A DNA stretch of 64,000 bases, taken from positions 1 through 64,000 of the forward strand of contig NZ_JALDAX010000022.1 of assembly GCF_022698145.1 (NCBI RefSeq). Direction: 5' to 3'. The stretch is from Streptomyces spinosisporus (GTDB lineage Bacteria; Actinomycetota; Actinomycetes; Streptomycetales; Streptomycetaceae). A program made the translations under genes and the position numbers. Under the pieces are notes generated by a model. The model was not told the origin of the DNA. It searched no databases and was given only the letters and a program-made list of their open reading frames with translations. Of this stretch, positions 26,347 through 34,520 are shown piece after piece; position 1 is the first letter of the stretch; every line of letters begins with the position of its first letter.

Positions 26347-27114
26347 ATGACCGTGAATCTCGAAGTCGCCGAAGGTGTCGGCACCATCCGCCTCGACCGT
26401 CCGCCGATGAACGCGCTGGACGTCGCCACGCAGGACCGCCTGAAGGAACTCGCCGAGGAGGCGACCCGGCGCGAGGACGTCCGGGCCGTGATCGTGTACG
26501 GCGGGGAGAAGGTGTTCGCGGCGGGCGCGGACATCAAGGAGATGCAGAACATGGACCACACGGCGATGGTCCTGCGTTCGCGTGCCCTCCAGGACTCCTT
26601 CACGGCGGTGGCCCGCATCCCCAAGCCGGTGGTGGCGGCGATCACGGGCTATGCACTGGGCGGCGGCTGCGAGTTGGCGCTGTGCGCGGACTACCGCATC
26701 GCCGCGGAGAACGCCAAGCTGGGGCAGCCGGAGATCCTGCTCGGACTGATCCCGGGCGCGGGCGGCACCCAGCGGCTGGCCCGGCTGGTGGGACCGTCGA
26801 AGGCGAAGGACCTGATCTTCACGGGCCGTATGGTCAAGGCGGACGAGGCGCTGGCGCTGGGCCTGGTGGACCGGGTGGTGCCGGCCGAGGAGGTCTACGC
26901 GGCCGCGCACGCGTGGGCGGCGCGGCTCGCGCTGGGTCCGGCGATCGCCCTGCGGGCCGCGAAGGAGTCGGTCGACACCGGGCTGGAGACGGACATCGAG
27001 ACCGGGCTGGCCGTCGAACGCAACTGGTTCGCAGGCCTGTTCGCGACCGAGGACCGCGAGCGCGGGATGCGGAGCTTCGTCGAGGAAGGGCCGGGCAAGG
27101 CGAAGTTCCTCTGA
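26347..27114 (+). CDS. Enoyl-CoA hydratase/isomerase family protein
   Basis: This 255-residue crotonase-fold enzyme would hydrate enoyl-CoA in fatty-acid or related acyl-CoA catabolism. The oxyanion-hole segments FAAGADIKEM and GYALGGGCELAL are present, along with LGQPEILLGLIPGAGGTQRL carrying the catalytic Glu of the hydratases. One of the two classical catalytic Glu positions may differ, so the exact reaction is open. It sits alone between two terminated or regulated units. No dehydrogenase or thiolase gene is adjacent. Confidence 0.9.
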   Translation: MTVNLEVAEGVGTIRLDRPPMNALDVATQDRLKELAEEATRREDVRAVIVYGGEKVFAAGADIKEMQNMDHTAMVLRSRALQDSFTAVARIPKPVVAAITGYALGGGCELALCADYRIAAENAKLGQPEILLGLIPGAGGTQRLARLVGPSKAKDLIFTGRMVKADEALALGLVDRVVPAEEVYAAAHAWAARLALGPAIALRAAKESVDTGLETDIETGLAVERNWFAGLFATEDRERGMRSFVEEGPGKAKFL

Positions 27115-27234
27115 CTGTGAACATCCGCCGAACCACTTGCAATTGACGCGGTGTCTGATCCGGGTCCCTCGATGGGGCGGATTATGGGAGCCTTAAGGCA
27201 ACCTTAAGTCTGCCTTGTCGAGGGAGACCGTCGA

Positions 27235-27897
27235 TTGCCCGTGGAAGAGCCTTCGCCGCAGGTCAGTCGGGCTGTGGAAGCCTCCGAACTGCCGTTGGCA
27301 TATGCCGAACGAGCCATTCGGAAGGACGTATTCCGGGGGGCGTATTCCCCCGGAACGGCCCCGGAGGGCGCTTCGTGCGGCCATGATGGGGGCATGGCGG
27401 GGCTGGAGGGCATCGAACAGCCGCGGGGACACAGCCGTGTGACGGCGGCGCGCTGGTCGCCCGCGGTCGAGGACGAACAGGCGCTCAAGGCGCTCGAGTT
27501 GTTCGGCAACCCGACCGAGGCGGAGGTCCCGCTGCCGTCCCGCCCGGAGTCCGCCGCCACCGCCCGCCGGCTCGCCCAGGTCGTGGTCCTGCGGCAGTGG
27601 GGGCTGACGCCCAAGACGACCGAGGACGCTGTCCTGCTCGTCTCCGAACTGGTCGGCAACGCGGTCCGCCACACCGGCGCCCGCACCTTCGGCCTGCGGA
27701 TGCGCCGCCGCCGCGGCTGGTTCCGCATCGAGGTCCGCGACCCCTCCCGAGGCCTGCCCTGCCTCATGCCGGTCCAGGACATGGACGTCAGCGGCCGGGG
27801 CCTGTTCCTCGTCGACAAACTCTCCGACCGCTGGGGCGTCGACCTGCTGCCGCGCGGCAAGACGACGTGGTTCGAGATGAGGGTGGCGGACCGCTAG
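27235..27897 (+). CDS. Anti-sigma-factor-type ATP-binding protein (HATPase_c_2)
   Basis: TTG 27235 follows AGGGAG by 8 bases and gives a 220-residue protein; ATG 27394 is an internal alternative. The N-terminal 75 residues are unassigned. Residues about 85-220 form a GHKL ATPase fold with N-box SELVGNAVRHTG, G1-like VRDPSRGLP and G2-like GRGLFLVDKLSDRWG. This family in Streptomyces includes many RsbW/SpoIIAB-like proteins that bind sigma factors or anti-anti-sigma factors, but no partner gene is adjacent. Upstream, two direct CCTTAAG copies (27191-27197, 27202-27208) lie where a promoter or operator would be. Confidence 0.85.
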   Translation: MPVEEPSPQVSRAVEASELPLAYAERAIRKDVFRGAYSPGTAPEGASCGHDGGMAGLEGIEQPRGHSRVTAARWSPAVEDEQALKALELFGNPTEAEVPLPSRPESAATARRLAQVVVLRQWGLTPKTTEDAVLLVSELVGNAVRHTGARTFGLRMRRRRGWFRIEVRDPSRGLPCLMPVQDMDVSGRGLFLVDKLSDRWGVDLLPRGKTTWFEMRVADR

Positions 27898-27982
27898 GGG
27901 CGGTTGCCGGGGTGCGACCCGAATGTGTGCGCCGGTTGGGTCAATCGCCCGTTTTTTGGCTTATCGCCCTTTAAATGGTGCG

Positions 27983-28759
27983 GTGACCTCGACCGATCGC
28001 CGGACGGCGCTTCGCACGGGCGCCGGGCTTCTTGCCGGGGGCGCCCTCGGCGCGGGCTGCGCACCGAACGGTGCCGCCGCGCGCTCCACCTCCGTGGCGC
28101 ACACCGCCGTCGATCCCCCCACCCCGGCGCCCGCGGCTTCCCCTCGCCGCTACCCGGGCCGGCCCGCCCAGCTCACCCACGGCCCGCGCACCCGCCCCCG
28201 AGTGGCCCTCACCTTCCACGGTCAGGGCGACCCCGCCATCGCCCGCGCCCTGCTCAGCGCGGCGGAGAAGCGCGGCGCCCGCATCACCGTCCTGGCCGTC
28301 GGCACTTGGCTCGACCAGCACCCGGAGCTGGCACGGCGCATCCTCGACGGCGGGCACGACCTCGGCAACCACACACAGCGGCACCTGGCCATCAACACGA
28401 TGACCGCGGCCGACGCCCGCGCCGAGATCACCGGCTGTGCCGGCCGCCTGAAGAAGCTGACCGGCTCCATCGGGACCTGGTTCCGCCCCTCCCGGGCGCC
28501 GCTCGCGTCGCCTCAGGTCGTGGACCTGGCCCGGGCCGCCGGTTACCCGCACGTCCTGTCGTACGACGTCGACTCGCTCGACTACACCGCGCCCGGCGCG
28601 GACGCCGTCGCCCGCAACGTCCTCGGCGAGGTCCGCGGCGGATCCGTGGTGAGCCTGCACTTCGGCTACCGGGACACGGTCGCCGCGCTCCCCGTCGTAC
28701 TGGAAGAACTCGCCCACCGCGGCCTGTCCGCCGTGACCACCACGGAGCTGTTCAGCTGA
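27983..28759 (+). CDS. Tat-exported polysaccharide deacetylase-like lipoprotein
   Basis: GTG 27983 gives a 258-residue protein. The N-terminus has twin arginines (TSTDRRTALRTGAG) and a lipobox ending GALGAGC, so Tat export and lipidation are likely. The NodB-like domain (about 65-255) keeps the metal motif NHTQRH, WFRPSRAP and SLHFGYRD. The usual first motif TFDDG reads TFHGQGD, so the catalytic-base Asp is missing. It may be inactive, use another residue, or act on a different substrate. It overlaps the beta-propeller lipoprotein gene by one base, so the two envelope proteins probably act together. Confidence 0.85.
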   Translation: MTSTDRRTALRTGAGLLAGGALGAGCAPNGAAARSTSVAHTAVDPPTPAPAASPRRYPGRPAQLTHGPRTRPRVALTFHGQGDPAIARALLSAAEKRGARITVLAVGTWLDQHPELARRILDGGHDLGNHTQRHLAINTMTAADARAEITGCAGRLKKLTGSIGTWFRPSRAPLASPQVVDLARAAGYPHVLSYDVDSLDYTAPGADAVARNVLGEVRGGSVVSLHFGYRDTVAALPVVLEELAHRGLSAVTTTELFS

Positions 28760-29976
28760 TGCACCCCACCCCGCGCACCCCCACCCCGCGCACCCCCACC
28801 CGTCGCACCCGCGTCCTGGTCGCCGCCGGTGTCCTCGCCGCGCTCGCCCCGCTCGCCTCGTGCGCCGACGCCTCCGGACAGCACAAGGACGAGGCCCTCG
28901 GCAGCAAGCCCGCCGCCGCCCCGGTGCACAAGAAGGCGCCCCCGCCGGGCCTGCCCGGCATGCCGCCCGTGCTCGACCCGCACGACGTGTACGCGGCCGA
29001 CCGGCCGAACCGGCTCTCCCCGGTGGTCAAGGGCTTCCCCTCCCGCGTCTACGTCCCCAACACCAACTCCAACACGGTCTCGGTCATCGACCCCAAGACG
29101 TACAAGGTCATCGAGACGATCCCGGTCGGCAACCAGCCCCAGCACGTCGTCCCCTCCTGGGACCTCAAGACGCTGTGGGTCAACAACGACAAGGGCAACA
29201 CCCTCACCCCCATCGACCCGAGGACGGGGAAGGCCGGCCCGACGGTCGACGTGCACGACCCCTACAACCTCTACTTCACGCCCGACGGCAAGCACGCGGT
29301 CGTCATGGCCTCCCTCGACCGCGAACTCGTCTTCCGCGACGCGCACACCATGAAGCGCGTGAAGACCGTCCCGGTCAGCTGCTACGGCGTCAACCACGCC
29401 GACTTCTCCGCCGACGGCCGCTACTTCATCGTCTCCTGCGAGTTCAGCGGCGAACTGCTCAAGGTCGACACGGCGGCGATGAAGGTCGTCGGCCAGGAGA
29501 AGCTGCCGTACGACGGGTCGATGCCGCAGGACGTCAAGATCTCGCCCGACGGCAAGCGGTTCTACATCGCCGACATGGAGGCCGACGGCGTGTGGATCCT
29601 GGACGGCGACAAGTTCACCCGCCCCACCCTGCTGCCCACCGGCAAGGGCGCCCACGGCCTCTACGTCAGCCGCGACTCGCGCGAGATGTACATCTCCAAC
29701 CGCGGCGAGGGCTCCGTCTCCGTCTTCGACTTCCGCGCGAACAAGCTCACCAAGAAGTGGCATCTGCCCGACGGCGGCAGCCCCGACATGGGCGGCGTCT
29801 CGGCGGACGGCAAGGTGCTCTGGCTGTCCGGGCGCTACAACTCCGAGGTGTACGCCATCGACACCCGCACCGGCGAGCAGCTGGCCCGCATCAAGGTCGG
29901 CAGCGGCCCGCACGGCCTCGCGGTGTACCCGCAGCCGGGCCGCTACTCGCTCGGCCACACGGGCGTCTTCCGCTGA
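28759..29976 (+). CDS. YncE-like beta-propeller lipoprotein
   Basis: This 405-residue protein starts at an ATG whose A is the last base of the upstream stop. An unusual N-terminal Thr-Pro-Arg repeat encoded by duplicated DNA precedes the signal segment and lipobox (LAPLASC). After a Pro/Lys-rich linker, repeated blades such as RVYVPNTNSNTVSVIDPKT, DVKISPDGKRFYIADME and GLYVSRDSREMYISNRGEG form a YncE/lactonase-type seven-bladed propeller. No catalytic function can be assigned; binding of carbohydrate, peptidoglycan or DNA are options from the family. It is coupled to the deacetylase-like lipoprotein. Confidence 0.88.
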   Translation: MHPTPRTPTPRTPTRRTRVLVAAGVLAALAPLASCADASGQHKDEALGSKPAAAPVHKKAPPPGLPGMPPVLDPHDVYAADRPNRLSPVVKGFPSRVYVPNTNSNTVSVIDPKTYKVIETIPVGNQPQHVVPSWDLKTLWVNNDKGNTLTPIDPRTGKAGPTVDVHDPYNLYFTPDGKHAVVMASLDRELVFRDAHTMKRVKTVPVSCYGVNHADFSADGRYFIVSCEFSGELLKVDTAAMKVVGQEKLPYDGSMPQDVKISPDGKRFYIADMEADGVWILDGDKFTRPTLLPTGKGAHGLYVSRDSREMYISNRGEGSVSVFDFRANKLTKKWHLPDGGSPDMGGVSADGKVLWLSGRYNSEVYAIDTRTGEQLARIKVGSGPHGLAVYPQPGRYSLGHTGVFR

Positions 29977-29983
29977 GCCTGCG

Positions 29984-30631
29984 CTACGGCGCGCGCAGCA
30001 GCAGTTCCGAGCCCACCGGGCGGTAGCCCGCCGCCAGGAACGTCCGCAGGCTGCGGGCGTTGCCCGGCGCGACCTGCGCCCACAGCGGCTCCGGGGCGAG
30101 ATGGCGGGCCGCCGTCACCAGGGCCCGGCCCAGCCCCCGGTGCCGCGCCCCCTCGTCGACCTCGACGGAGACCTCCAGCCGCCCGCCGATCCCGCGCCCC
30201 GTCACCAGCACCCCGCCCTCGGCCGCCCACGCCCGCACCTCGTCGCGCCGCCCGCGGGCGTAGACGACGCGGGAGTGCCCGGCGTCCTCGATCCCTCCAG
30301 AGGCCAGCTCCTTCAGGGCCAGGGGTGCCTCGCCCGGGAGCGGGGCGGCGACCAGCATCGCGTCGATCGTCTCGGACGTACGTCCCGTCCGCTCGGCGAA
30401 CGCCGCCAGGAAGCGCGGGTTCATGGGCGCGGCCAGCGCGTCGCACTCGACGGCGCGCAGCGCGCGGTGGATCCAGTCCGGGTCCTCGTCGGTGAAGACG
30501 ACGGCGTGCGCGGTGAAGGCGAGCACCCCCGCGTCCCGCGCGCAGTCCTGCGGTACCACGGTCGTACGGCCGTCGGCGGGCGGGAGGACACCGTGGGCCG
30601 CGGCATCGAGAATGTCCCGCAACGTCTCCAT
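29984..30631 (-). CDS. GNAT family N-acetyltransferase
   Basis: This 215-residue protein starts at ATG 30631 with AAGGAG upstream. The C-terminal half (about 120-215) is a GNAT domain with the acetyl-CoA motif VDEGARHRGLGRALVTAA and the beta-bulge segment LWAQVAPGNARSLRTFLAAGYRPVG. The N-terminal half is probably a degenerate second GNAT-like domain. The substrate is unknown. It diverges from a MerR regulator gene with only 46 bases between the starts. A MerR-type promoter lies in that gap, so the regulator may also affect this gene. Confidence 0.9.
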   Translation of the reverse strand: METLRDILDAAAHGVLPPADGRTTVVPQDCARDAGVLAFTAHAVVFTDEDPDWIHRALRAVECDALAAPMNPRFLAAFAERTGRTSETIDAMLVAAPLPGEAPLALKELASGGIEDAGHSRVVYARGRRDEVRAWAAEGGVLVTGRGIGGRLEVSVEVDEGARHRGLGRALVTAARHLAPEPLWAQVAPGNARSLRTFLAAGYRPVGSELLLRAP

Positions 30632-30639
30632 CGCGCTCC

Positions 30640-30670
30640 TTGAGTCTCCACCCACTGGAAGGCCCAGACT
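30640..30670 (+). promoter_or_regulatory. MerR-type promoter with 19-bp spacer and dyad
   Basis: TTGAGT (30640-30645) and CAGACT (30665-30670) are separated by 19 bp, the long spacer used by MerR-controlled promoters. A TCCA/TGGA dyad (30647-30659) sits in the spacer. Transcription would start at about the ATG of the MerR gene (30678), which has no ribosome site, so a leaderless message is predicted. Confidence 0.45.
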
Positions 30671-30677
30671 CGCAGAC

Positions 30678-31589
30678 ATGATCGACGACGGCACCGGACT
30701 TTTCACCATCGGGGAGCTGGCCAGGTCCACCGGTCTGACGGTGCGCACCATCCGCTACTGGTCCGACGAGGGCGTCCTGACCCCGGTGACCCGCTCCGCG
30801 GGCGGCTACCGGCTCTACGACGCCGGGTCCGCCGCCCGGCTCGAGCTGATCCGCACGCTGCGCGAGCTGGGTCTCGGGCTCGACGACGTGCGCAAGGTGC
30901 TGGCCGGGGACCGGACGGTCGCGGAGGTCGCGGCGGCGCACGTGGTGGCGCTGGACGCGCGGATCAGCACTCTGAAGGTGACCCGTGCGGTGCTGTCGTC
31001 CGTGGCGCGACGCGGTTCGACCGCGGAGGAGATGACCCTGATGAACAAACTGGCCAGGCTGTCGGCGGCCGAACGCCGGCGGATCATGGAGGAGTTCGTG
31101 GAGGAGATGTTCCACGGGCTCGACCTGGTCGACCCGGATGTCCGCGAGCGGATGCGCAACACCGCGGTGAACCTGCCGGACGACCCGACCCCGGAGCAGG
31201 TCGATGCCTGGGTGGAGCTCGCGGAGATGGTGCAGGACCCCGAGTTCCGGGCGCAGATGCGCAGGGCGGCGGAGTTCAACCACGCCGACCGGGGGCCCGG
31301 CACACCCGCCGGGGCGTCCATGTGGTTCGCCAAGCGGGTCGTGGAACTCGTGGGCCGGGCCCGGGAGAAGGGGGTCGCGCCCGAGTCGCCGGAGGCCGAC
31401 AAGGTGCTGCGGGAACTGCTCGGGGATGCCGACCGGGCCGCCGTCCTCGAGCGCGTCACGGCGAGCCACAATGTCCGTATCGCCCGCTGGCGCGAACTGC
31501 TCGGCATCCTGAAGGACCAGCCCGTGCGGGCCTTCGAGGAGGAGTTCGGCTGGGTGGTCGCCGCGCTGCGGGCGCATCCGGGCCGTTAG
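30678..31589 (+). CDS. MerR-family transcriptional regulator
   Basis: This 303-residue protein has a MerR helix-turn-helix (FTIGELARSTGLTVRTIRYW, then GGYRLYD) over residues 8-75, a dimerization helix (about 80-120), and a long C-terminal domain of unknown ligand (about 125-303) rich in helices. No Cys-rich metal-binding loop is seen, so it is not of the metal-sensing type; sensing of a small organic molecule is more likely. ATG 30678 lacks a ribosome site and lies at the predicted transcription start. It probably controls itself and perhaps the divergent acetyltransferase. Confidence 0.92.
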   Translation: MIDDGTGLFTIGELARSTGLTVRTIRYWSDEGVLTPVTRSAGGYRLYDAGSAARLELIRTLRELGLGLDDVRKVLAGDRTVAEVAAAHVVALDARISTLKVTRAVLSSVARRGSTAEEMTLMNKLARLSAAERRRIMEEFVEEMFHGLDLVDPDVRERMRNTAVNLPDDPTPEQVDAWVELAEMVQDPEFRAQMRRAAEFNHADRGPGTPAGASMWFAKRVVELVGRAREKGVAPESPEADKVLRELLGDADRAAVLERVTASHNVRIARWRELLGILKDQPVRAFEEEFGWVVAALRAHPGR

Positions 31590-31647
31590 TCTGACCTGCG
31601 TCAGTAGGCCGGCACGGCACAGAAGCACGAACATAAGGGGCGGATCG

Positions 31648-31860
31648 GTGGCCGACATCGAAGCAGCACGCAAGGATTTCCAGCGGATCGACACCGACGG
31701 CGACGGCTTCATCACCGCCGCCGAGTTCAAGACCGCCCTGGCCCAGGGAGGCGACTGGAACGTCACCGAGTCGGTCGCCGAGGCCATCATCAAGACACGT
31801 GACCTCAACGGCGACAAGGTGCTGTCGTTCGACGAGTTCTGGGCGTACCTGAGCAAGTAG
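31648..31860 (+). CDS. Two-EF-hand calcium-binding protein
   Basis: This 70-residue cytosolic protein (GTG start, AAGGGG 8 bases upstream) has two EF-hand loops. Loop 1 spans residues 15-26 (DTDGDGFITAAE) and loop 2 spans 52-63 (DLNGDKVLSFDE). All side-chain ligand positions are filled. Loop 2 has Lys where Gly is usual at position 6, which may lower affinity. It resembles the small streptomycete CabB/CalD-type calcium proteins, thought to buffer or signal calcium during morphological development; that role is from the family, not from this sequence. It ends at a bidirectional terminator. Confidence 0.94.
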   Translation: MADIEAARKDFQRIDTDGDGFITAAEFKTALAQGGDWNVTESVAEAIIKTRDLNGDKVLSFDEFWAYLSK

Positions 31861-31867
31861 CACGCGA

Positions 31868-31908
31868 AAGGGGGGTGCCCGTCCGCACGGCGGACGGGCA
31901 CCCCCCTT
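31868..31908. terminator. Bidirectional hairpin terminator
   Basis: A perfect 19-bp stem (31868-31886 with 31890-31908, arm beginning AAGGGGGGTGCCCGTC) with a 3-base loop lies between the converging EF-hand and ABC ATPase genes. Flanking A and T residues on either side suit termination in both directions. Confidence 0.9.
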
Positions 31909-31924
31909 CGTCATGTCCGGGCCG

Positions 31925-32713
31925 TCATGCCCGGCGCCGGATCCGCACGCTCCAGCGGCCGTCGTGCCGCGACAGTGCCAGGGGCAGGTCGAAGCACTTG
32001 CCGACCTGGTCGCCGGTGAGGACGTCGGCCGCCCGTCCCTGCGCCAGCACACGGCCCTCGCGCAGCAGCACGGCGTGCGTGGTGCCGGCCGGCAGCTCCT
32101 CCAGATGGTGGGTGACCAGGACCGTCGCAAGCTCCGGGTGCGCGAGGCGCAGCTCGTCCAGGGCGTCGATCAGCTGCTCACGACCCGGCAGATCGAGTCC
32201 CGTCGCCGGCTCGTCCAGCAGGAGCAGCCGCGGCTCGGGCATGAGCGCACGCGCGATGAGCGCCCGCCCGCGCTGCCCGTGCGAGAGCGTCGGCCAGCGG
32301 GCGTCGCGGTGCTCGGCGAGACCGAGGGTTTCGACGAGCCGCTCGGCCCGCTCCTCCTGCACCGGCGTCGGACGCCAACGGGGGAGCGGGACAACGGAGT
32401 TGGTGAGCCCGGTCAGCACCACGTCCCGCACCCTCAGCGGTTGGGTGAGCGGATGGCGCGGGTCGACGTGACCGACGTACGACCTCAGCTCGCGCAGGTC
32501 GACCCGGCCCAGGCGGCGGCCGAGCACGTCCACCGTCCCCCGGGTGGGATGGACCCGCGCGCCGAGCAGGCCGAGCAGGGTCGACTTGCCGGCGCCGTTG
32601 GCGCCCAGGAGCGCCCAGTGCTCGCCGGAGCGGACGGTCAGGGACACCTCCTGCAGCAGCGGCCGGCCGTCGCGGACGACATGGACGTCCTCGGCGCGCA
32701 GCACCTCGCTCAT
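31925..32713 (-). CDS. ABC transporter ATP-binding protein (iron/molybdate-type)
   Basis: This 262-residue ATPase starts at ATG 32713, overlapping the leuA stop by ATGA. Walker A is GANGAGKS, the signature is the variant LSHGQRGR, Walker B is LLLLDEP and the switch is VLVTHHLEE. It has no membrane segments and no permease gene nearby. It may serve a permease encoded elsewhere, or act as a soluble ModF-like ATPase. Coupling to leuA suggests cotranscription, although a metabolic link is not obvious. Confidence 0.9.
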   Translation of the reverse strand: MSEVLRAEDVHVVRDGRPLLQEVSLTVRSGEHWALLGANGAGKSTLLGLLGARVHPTRGTVDVLGRRLGRVDLRELRSYVGHVDPRHPLTQPLRVRDVVLTGLTNSVVPLPRWRPTPVQEERAERLVETLGLAEHRDARWPTLSHGQRGRALIARALMPEPRLLLLDEPATGLDLPGREQLIDALDELRLAHPELATVLVTHHLEELPAGTTHAVLLREGRVLAQGRAADVLTGDQVGKCFDLPLALSRHDGRWSVRIRRRA

Positions 32714-34398
32714 CGCACCGCCCGGTTCACCGCCGACAGCACCGCCTGGACCGTGGCGCCCGGGCCCGTGCCCGCGCCCCAGGTCGTGGTGCCGTTCACC
32801 CGGCACTCGGCGAAGGCGGTCGTCCCGTTCTCGGTGACGTCCAGCACCTCGACCGGGAAGCCGGCGCCGGCGAGCGCGTCGACGAAGGCCGTGAGCGGGC
32901 CCGCGCCCGTGCCCTCGTAGTCGCCCGTGCGGTCGTCGGCCTCCAGGGTGCAGACGAAGCGGTGGACGCCCGGGGCCTCCTCGTGCGCGGACCAGGCGTG
33001 CAGCCGCAGGGCGCCCTCCGTCAGATACGTCGTCCGGAACAGCTCGTACAGCTCCTTCGGGGTCGCCTCCCGGCCGCTGTCGTCGGTCGCCTCCTGGACG
33101 ACGCGCGAGAAGTCCGGACGCATCCGCGGCGGCAGGTCGACACCGTGCCGCGTGCGCAGCAGATAGGCCACTCCGCCCTTGCCGGACTGCGAGTTGACCC
33201 GGATGACGGCCTCGTAGGAACGCCCGATGTCGGCCGGATCGATCGGCAGATACGGCACTGTCCAGGGCGCCTTGTCCGCCGGGACGCCCAACTCGGCCGC
33301 CGTGCGGGCGTGCTGGGCCAGGCCCTTGCCGATCGCGTCCTGGTGGGTGCCGGAGAACGCCGTGTGGACGAGGTCGCCGGCGTAGGGGTGGCGTGCGTGG
33401 ACGGGCAGTCGGTTGCAGTGCTCGACCGTCTCCCGCACCGCGTCGATGTCGCCGAGGTCGACCATGGGATCGACCCCCTGGGTGTACAGATTGAGCGCGA
33501 GTGTCACCAGGTCGACGTTACCGGTGCGCTCACCGTTGCCGAACAGGCAGCCCTCCACGCGCTGCGCGCCCGCCAGCACGGCGAGTTCGGCGCAGGCCAC
33601 GCCCGTGCCGCGGTCGTTGTGCGGGTGGACGGAGAGGATCACCGCCTCGCGCCGGGCCAGATGGCGGTGCATGTACTCGATCTGGTCCGCGTACACGTTC
33701 GGGGTGGCGATCTCCACGGTTGCCGGCAGGTTGTGGGTGACCGGCCGGTCGGGGCTCGCGTCCCACAACTCGGTGAGCGAGTCGCACAGTTCGAGGACGA
33801 AGTCGGGCTCGGTCAGGTTGAAGGTCTCCGGGGAGAACTGGAAGCGGATGCCCGGTGCGTCCCCGGCCAGCCGCGCCATGTGCTCCGCCGCCGTGCGGAC
33901 CGTCTTCGACACCTCGCCCCGGTCCCGGCCCAGCACCACCTCCCGCCACACCGGCGAGGTCGCGATGTACAGATGCACGACCGCCCGCGGCAGTCCCGCG
34001 ATCGCCTCGAAGGTGCGGTCGATCAGCTCCGGCCTGGCCGGGGTGAACACCACCGGCGTGACGTCGTCCGGCACGGCGCCGGAGGTCACCAGGTGCCGTA
34101 CGAAGTCGAAGTCCGTACGGCTCGCCGAGGGGTAGCCGACCTCGATCTCCTTGAAGCCGATCGCCACCAGCAGTTCGAAGAAGCGCCGCTTGCGGGGCGT
34201 GTCCATCGGCTCGGCGAGCGCCTGGTTGCCGTCGCGCAGGTCCACGGGGACCCACAGGGGAGCGCGTTCGATCCGGGCGGAGGGCCAACTCCGGTCGCCG
34301 GAGGGGACGTTCACCCGCTCATGGAAGGGGCGGTAGCGGTGGTGGGGCATGGGGCTCGGACGCTGTGGATTCCACAGCTCGTACGGGATGGTGGTCAT
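32710..34398 (-). CDS. leuA: 2-isopropylmalate synthase (LeuA), probably a second paralogue
   Basis: This 562-residue enzyme condenses acetyl-CoA with 2-oxoisovalerate, the first step of leucine synthesis. The HMGL-type barrel has VDLRDGNQAL, EIEVGYPSASRTDFDF and the metal site SVHPHNDRGTGVA. A C-terminal regulatory domain (about 430-562) could bind leucine. The N-terminus differs from what I recall of the main Streptomyces leuA, so it may be an isozyme. The gene is preceded by a Leu-codon leader peptide and alternative hairpins, and its promoter overlaps repeats shared with a divergent GntR gene. A homologous reaction, such as methylated or secondary-metabolite leucine precursors, cannot be excluded. 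Confidence 0.92.
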   Translation of the reverse strand: MTTIPYELWNPQRPSPMPHHRYRPFHERVNVPSGDRSWPSARIERAPLWVPVDLRDGNQALAEPMDTPRKRRFFELLVAIGFKEIEVGYPSASRTDFDFVRHLVTSGAVPDDVTPVVFTPARPELIDRTFEAIAGLPRAVVHLYIATSPVWREVVLGRDRGEVSKTVRTAAEHMARLAGDAPGIRFQFSPETFNLTEPDFVLELCDSLTELWDASPDRPVTHNLPATVEIATPNVYADQIEYMHRHLARREAVILSVHPHNDRGTGVACAELAVLAGAQRVEGCLFGNGERTGNVDLVTLALNLYTQGVDPMVDLGDIDAVRETVEHCNRLPVHARHPYAGDLVHTAFSGTHQDAIGKGLAQHARTAAELGVPADKAPWTVPYLPIDPADIGRSYEAVIRVNSQSGKGGVAYLLRTRHGVDLPPRMRPDFSRVVQEATDDSGREATPKELYELFRTTYLTEGALRLHAWSAHEEAPGVHRFVCTLEADDRTGDYEGTGAGPLTAFVDALAGAGFPVEVLDVTENGTTAFAECRVNGTTTWGAGTGPGATVQAVLSAVNRAVR

Positions 34399-34432
34399 CG
34401 TCTGCTGCTGGCCTTCGGCTCGGTCGGACGGT

Positions 34433-34488
34433 GACCGGCAGCACGGCGACCCGCGGCGGGGTGCCGGTCGCGTCAGGCCCCGCCGCGG
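34433..34488 (-). promoter_or_regulatory. Mutually exclusive leader hairpins (leucine attenuator candidate)
   Basis: On the minus-strand transcript, hairpin 1 pairs 34488-34478 with 34461-34451 (11 bp perfect, CCGCGGCGGGG/CCCCGCCGCGG). Hairpin 2 pairs 34469-34462 with 34440-34433 (8 bp perfect, GACCGGCA/TGCCGGTC). Hairpin 2 uses the loop of hairpin 1 and encloses its 3' arm, so the two cannot form together. They follow a Leu-rich leader peptide, the layout of ribosome-mediated attenuation. Which one terminates is not assigned. Confidence 0.6.
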
Positions 34489-34520
34489 CAGCCGAGAAGA
34501 AGGAGACCACGGAGCGTCAT
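34473..34520 (-). CDS. Leucine-rich leader peptide of leuA
   Basis: A 15-codon reading frame, MTLRGLLLLGCRGGA, lies 75 bases upstream of leuA and contains five Leu codons, four consecutive (CTC CTT CTT CTC). CTT is rare in Streptomyces, which would sharpen stalling when charged leucyl-tRNA is scarce. There is no ribosome site. A promoter (TTGTCT, 18 bp, TAGCCT at 34532-34527) would start transcription at about the ATG, so it is probably leaderless. The stop codon lies in the loop of hairpin 1. Confidence 0.65.
   Translation of the reverse strand: MTLRGLLLLGCRGGA

Noticed and set aside
34319..34510. 63-residue frame upstream of leuA on the minus strand
   Set aside because: It overlaps the attenuator in another frame, has no ribosome site, and the 15-codon Leu-rich frame explains the region better.
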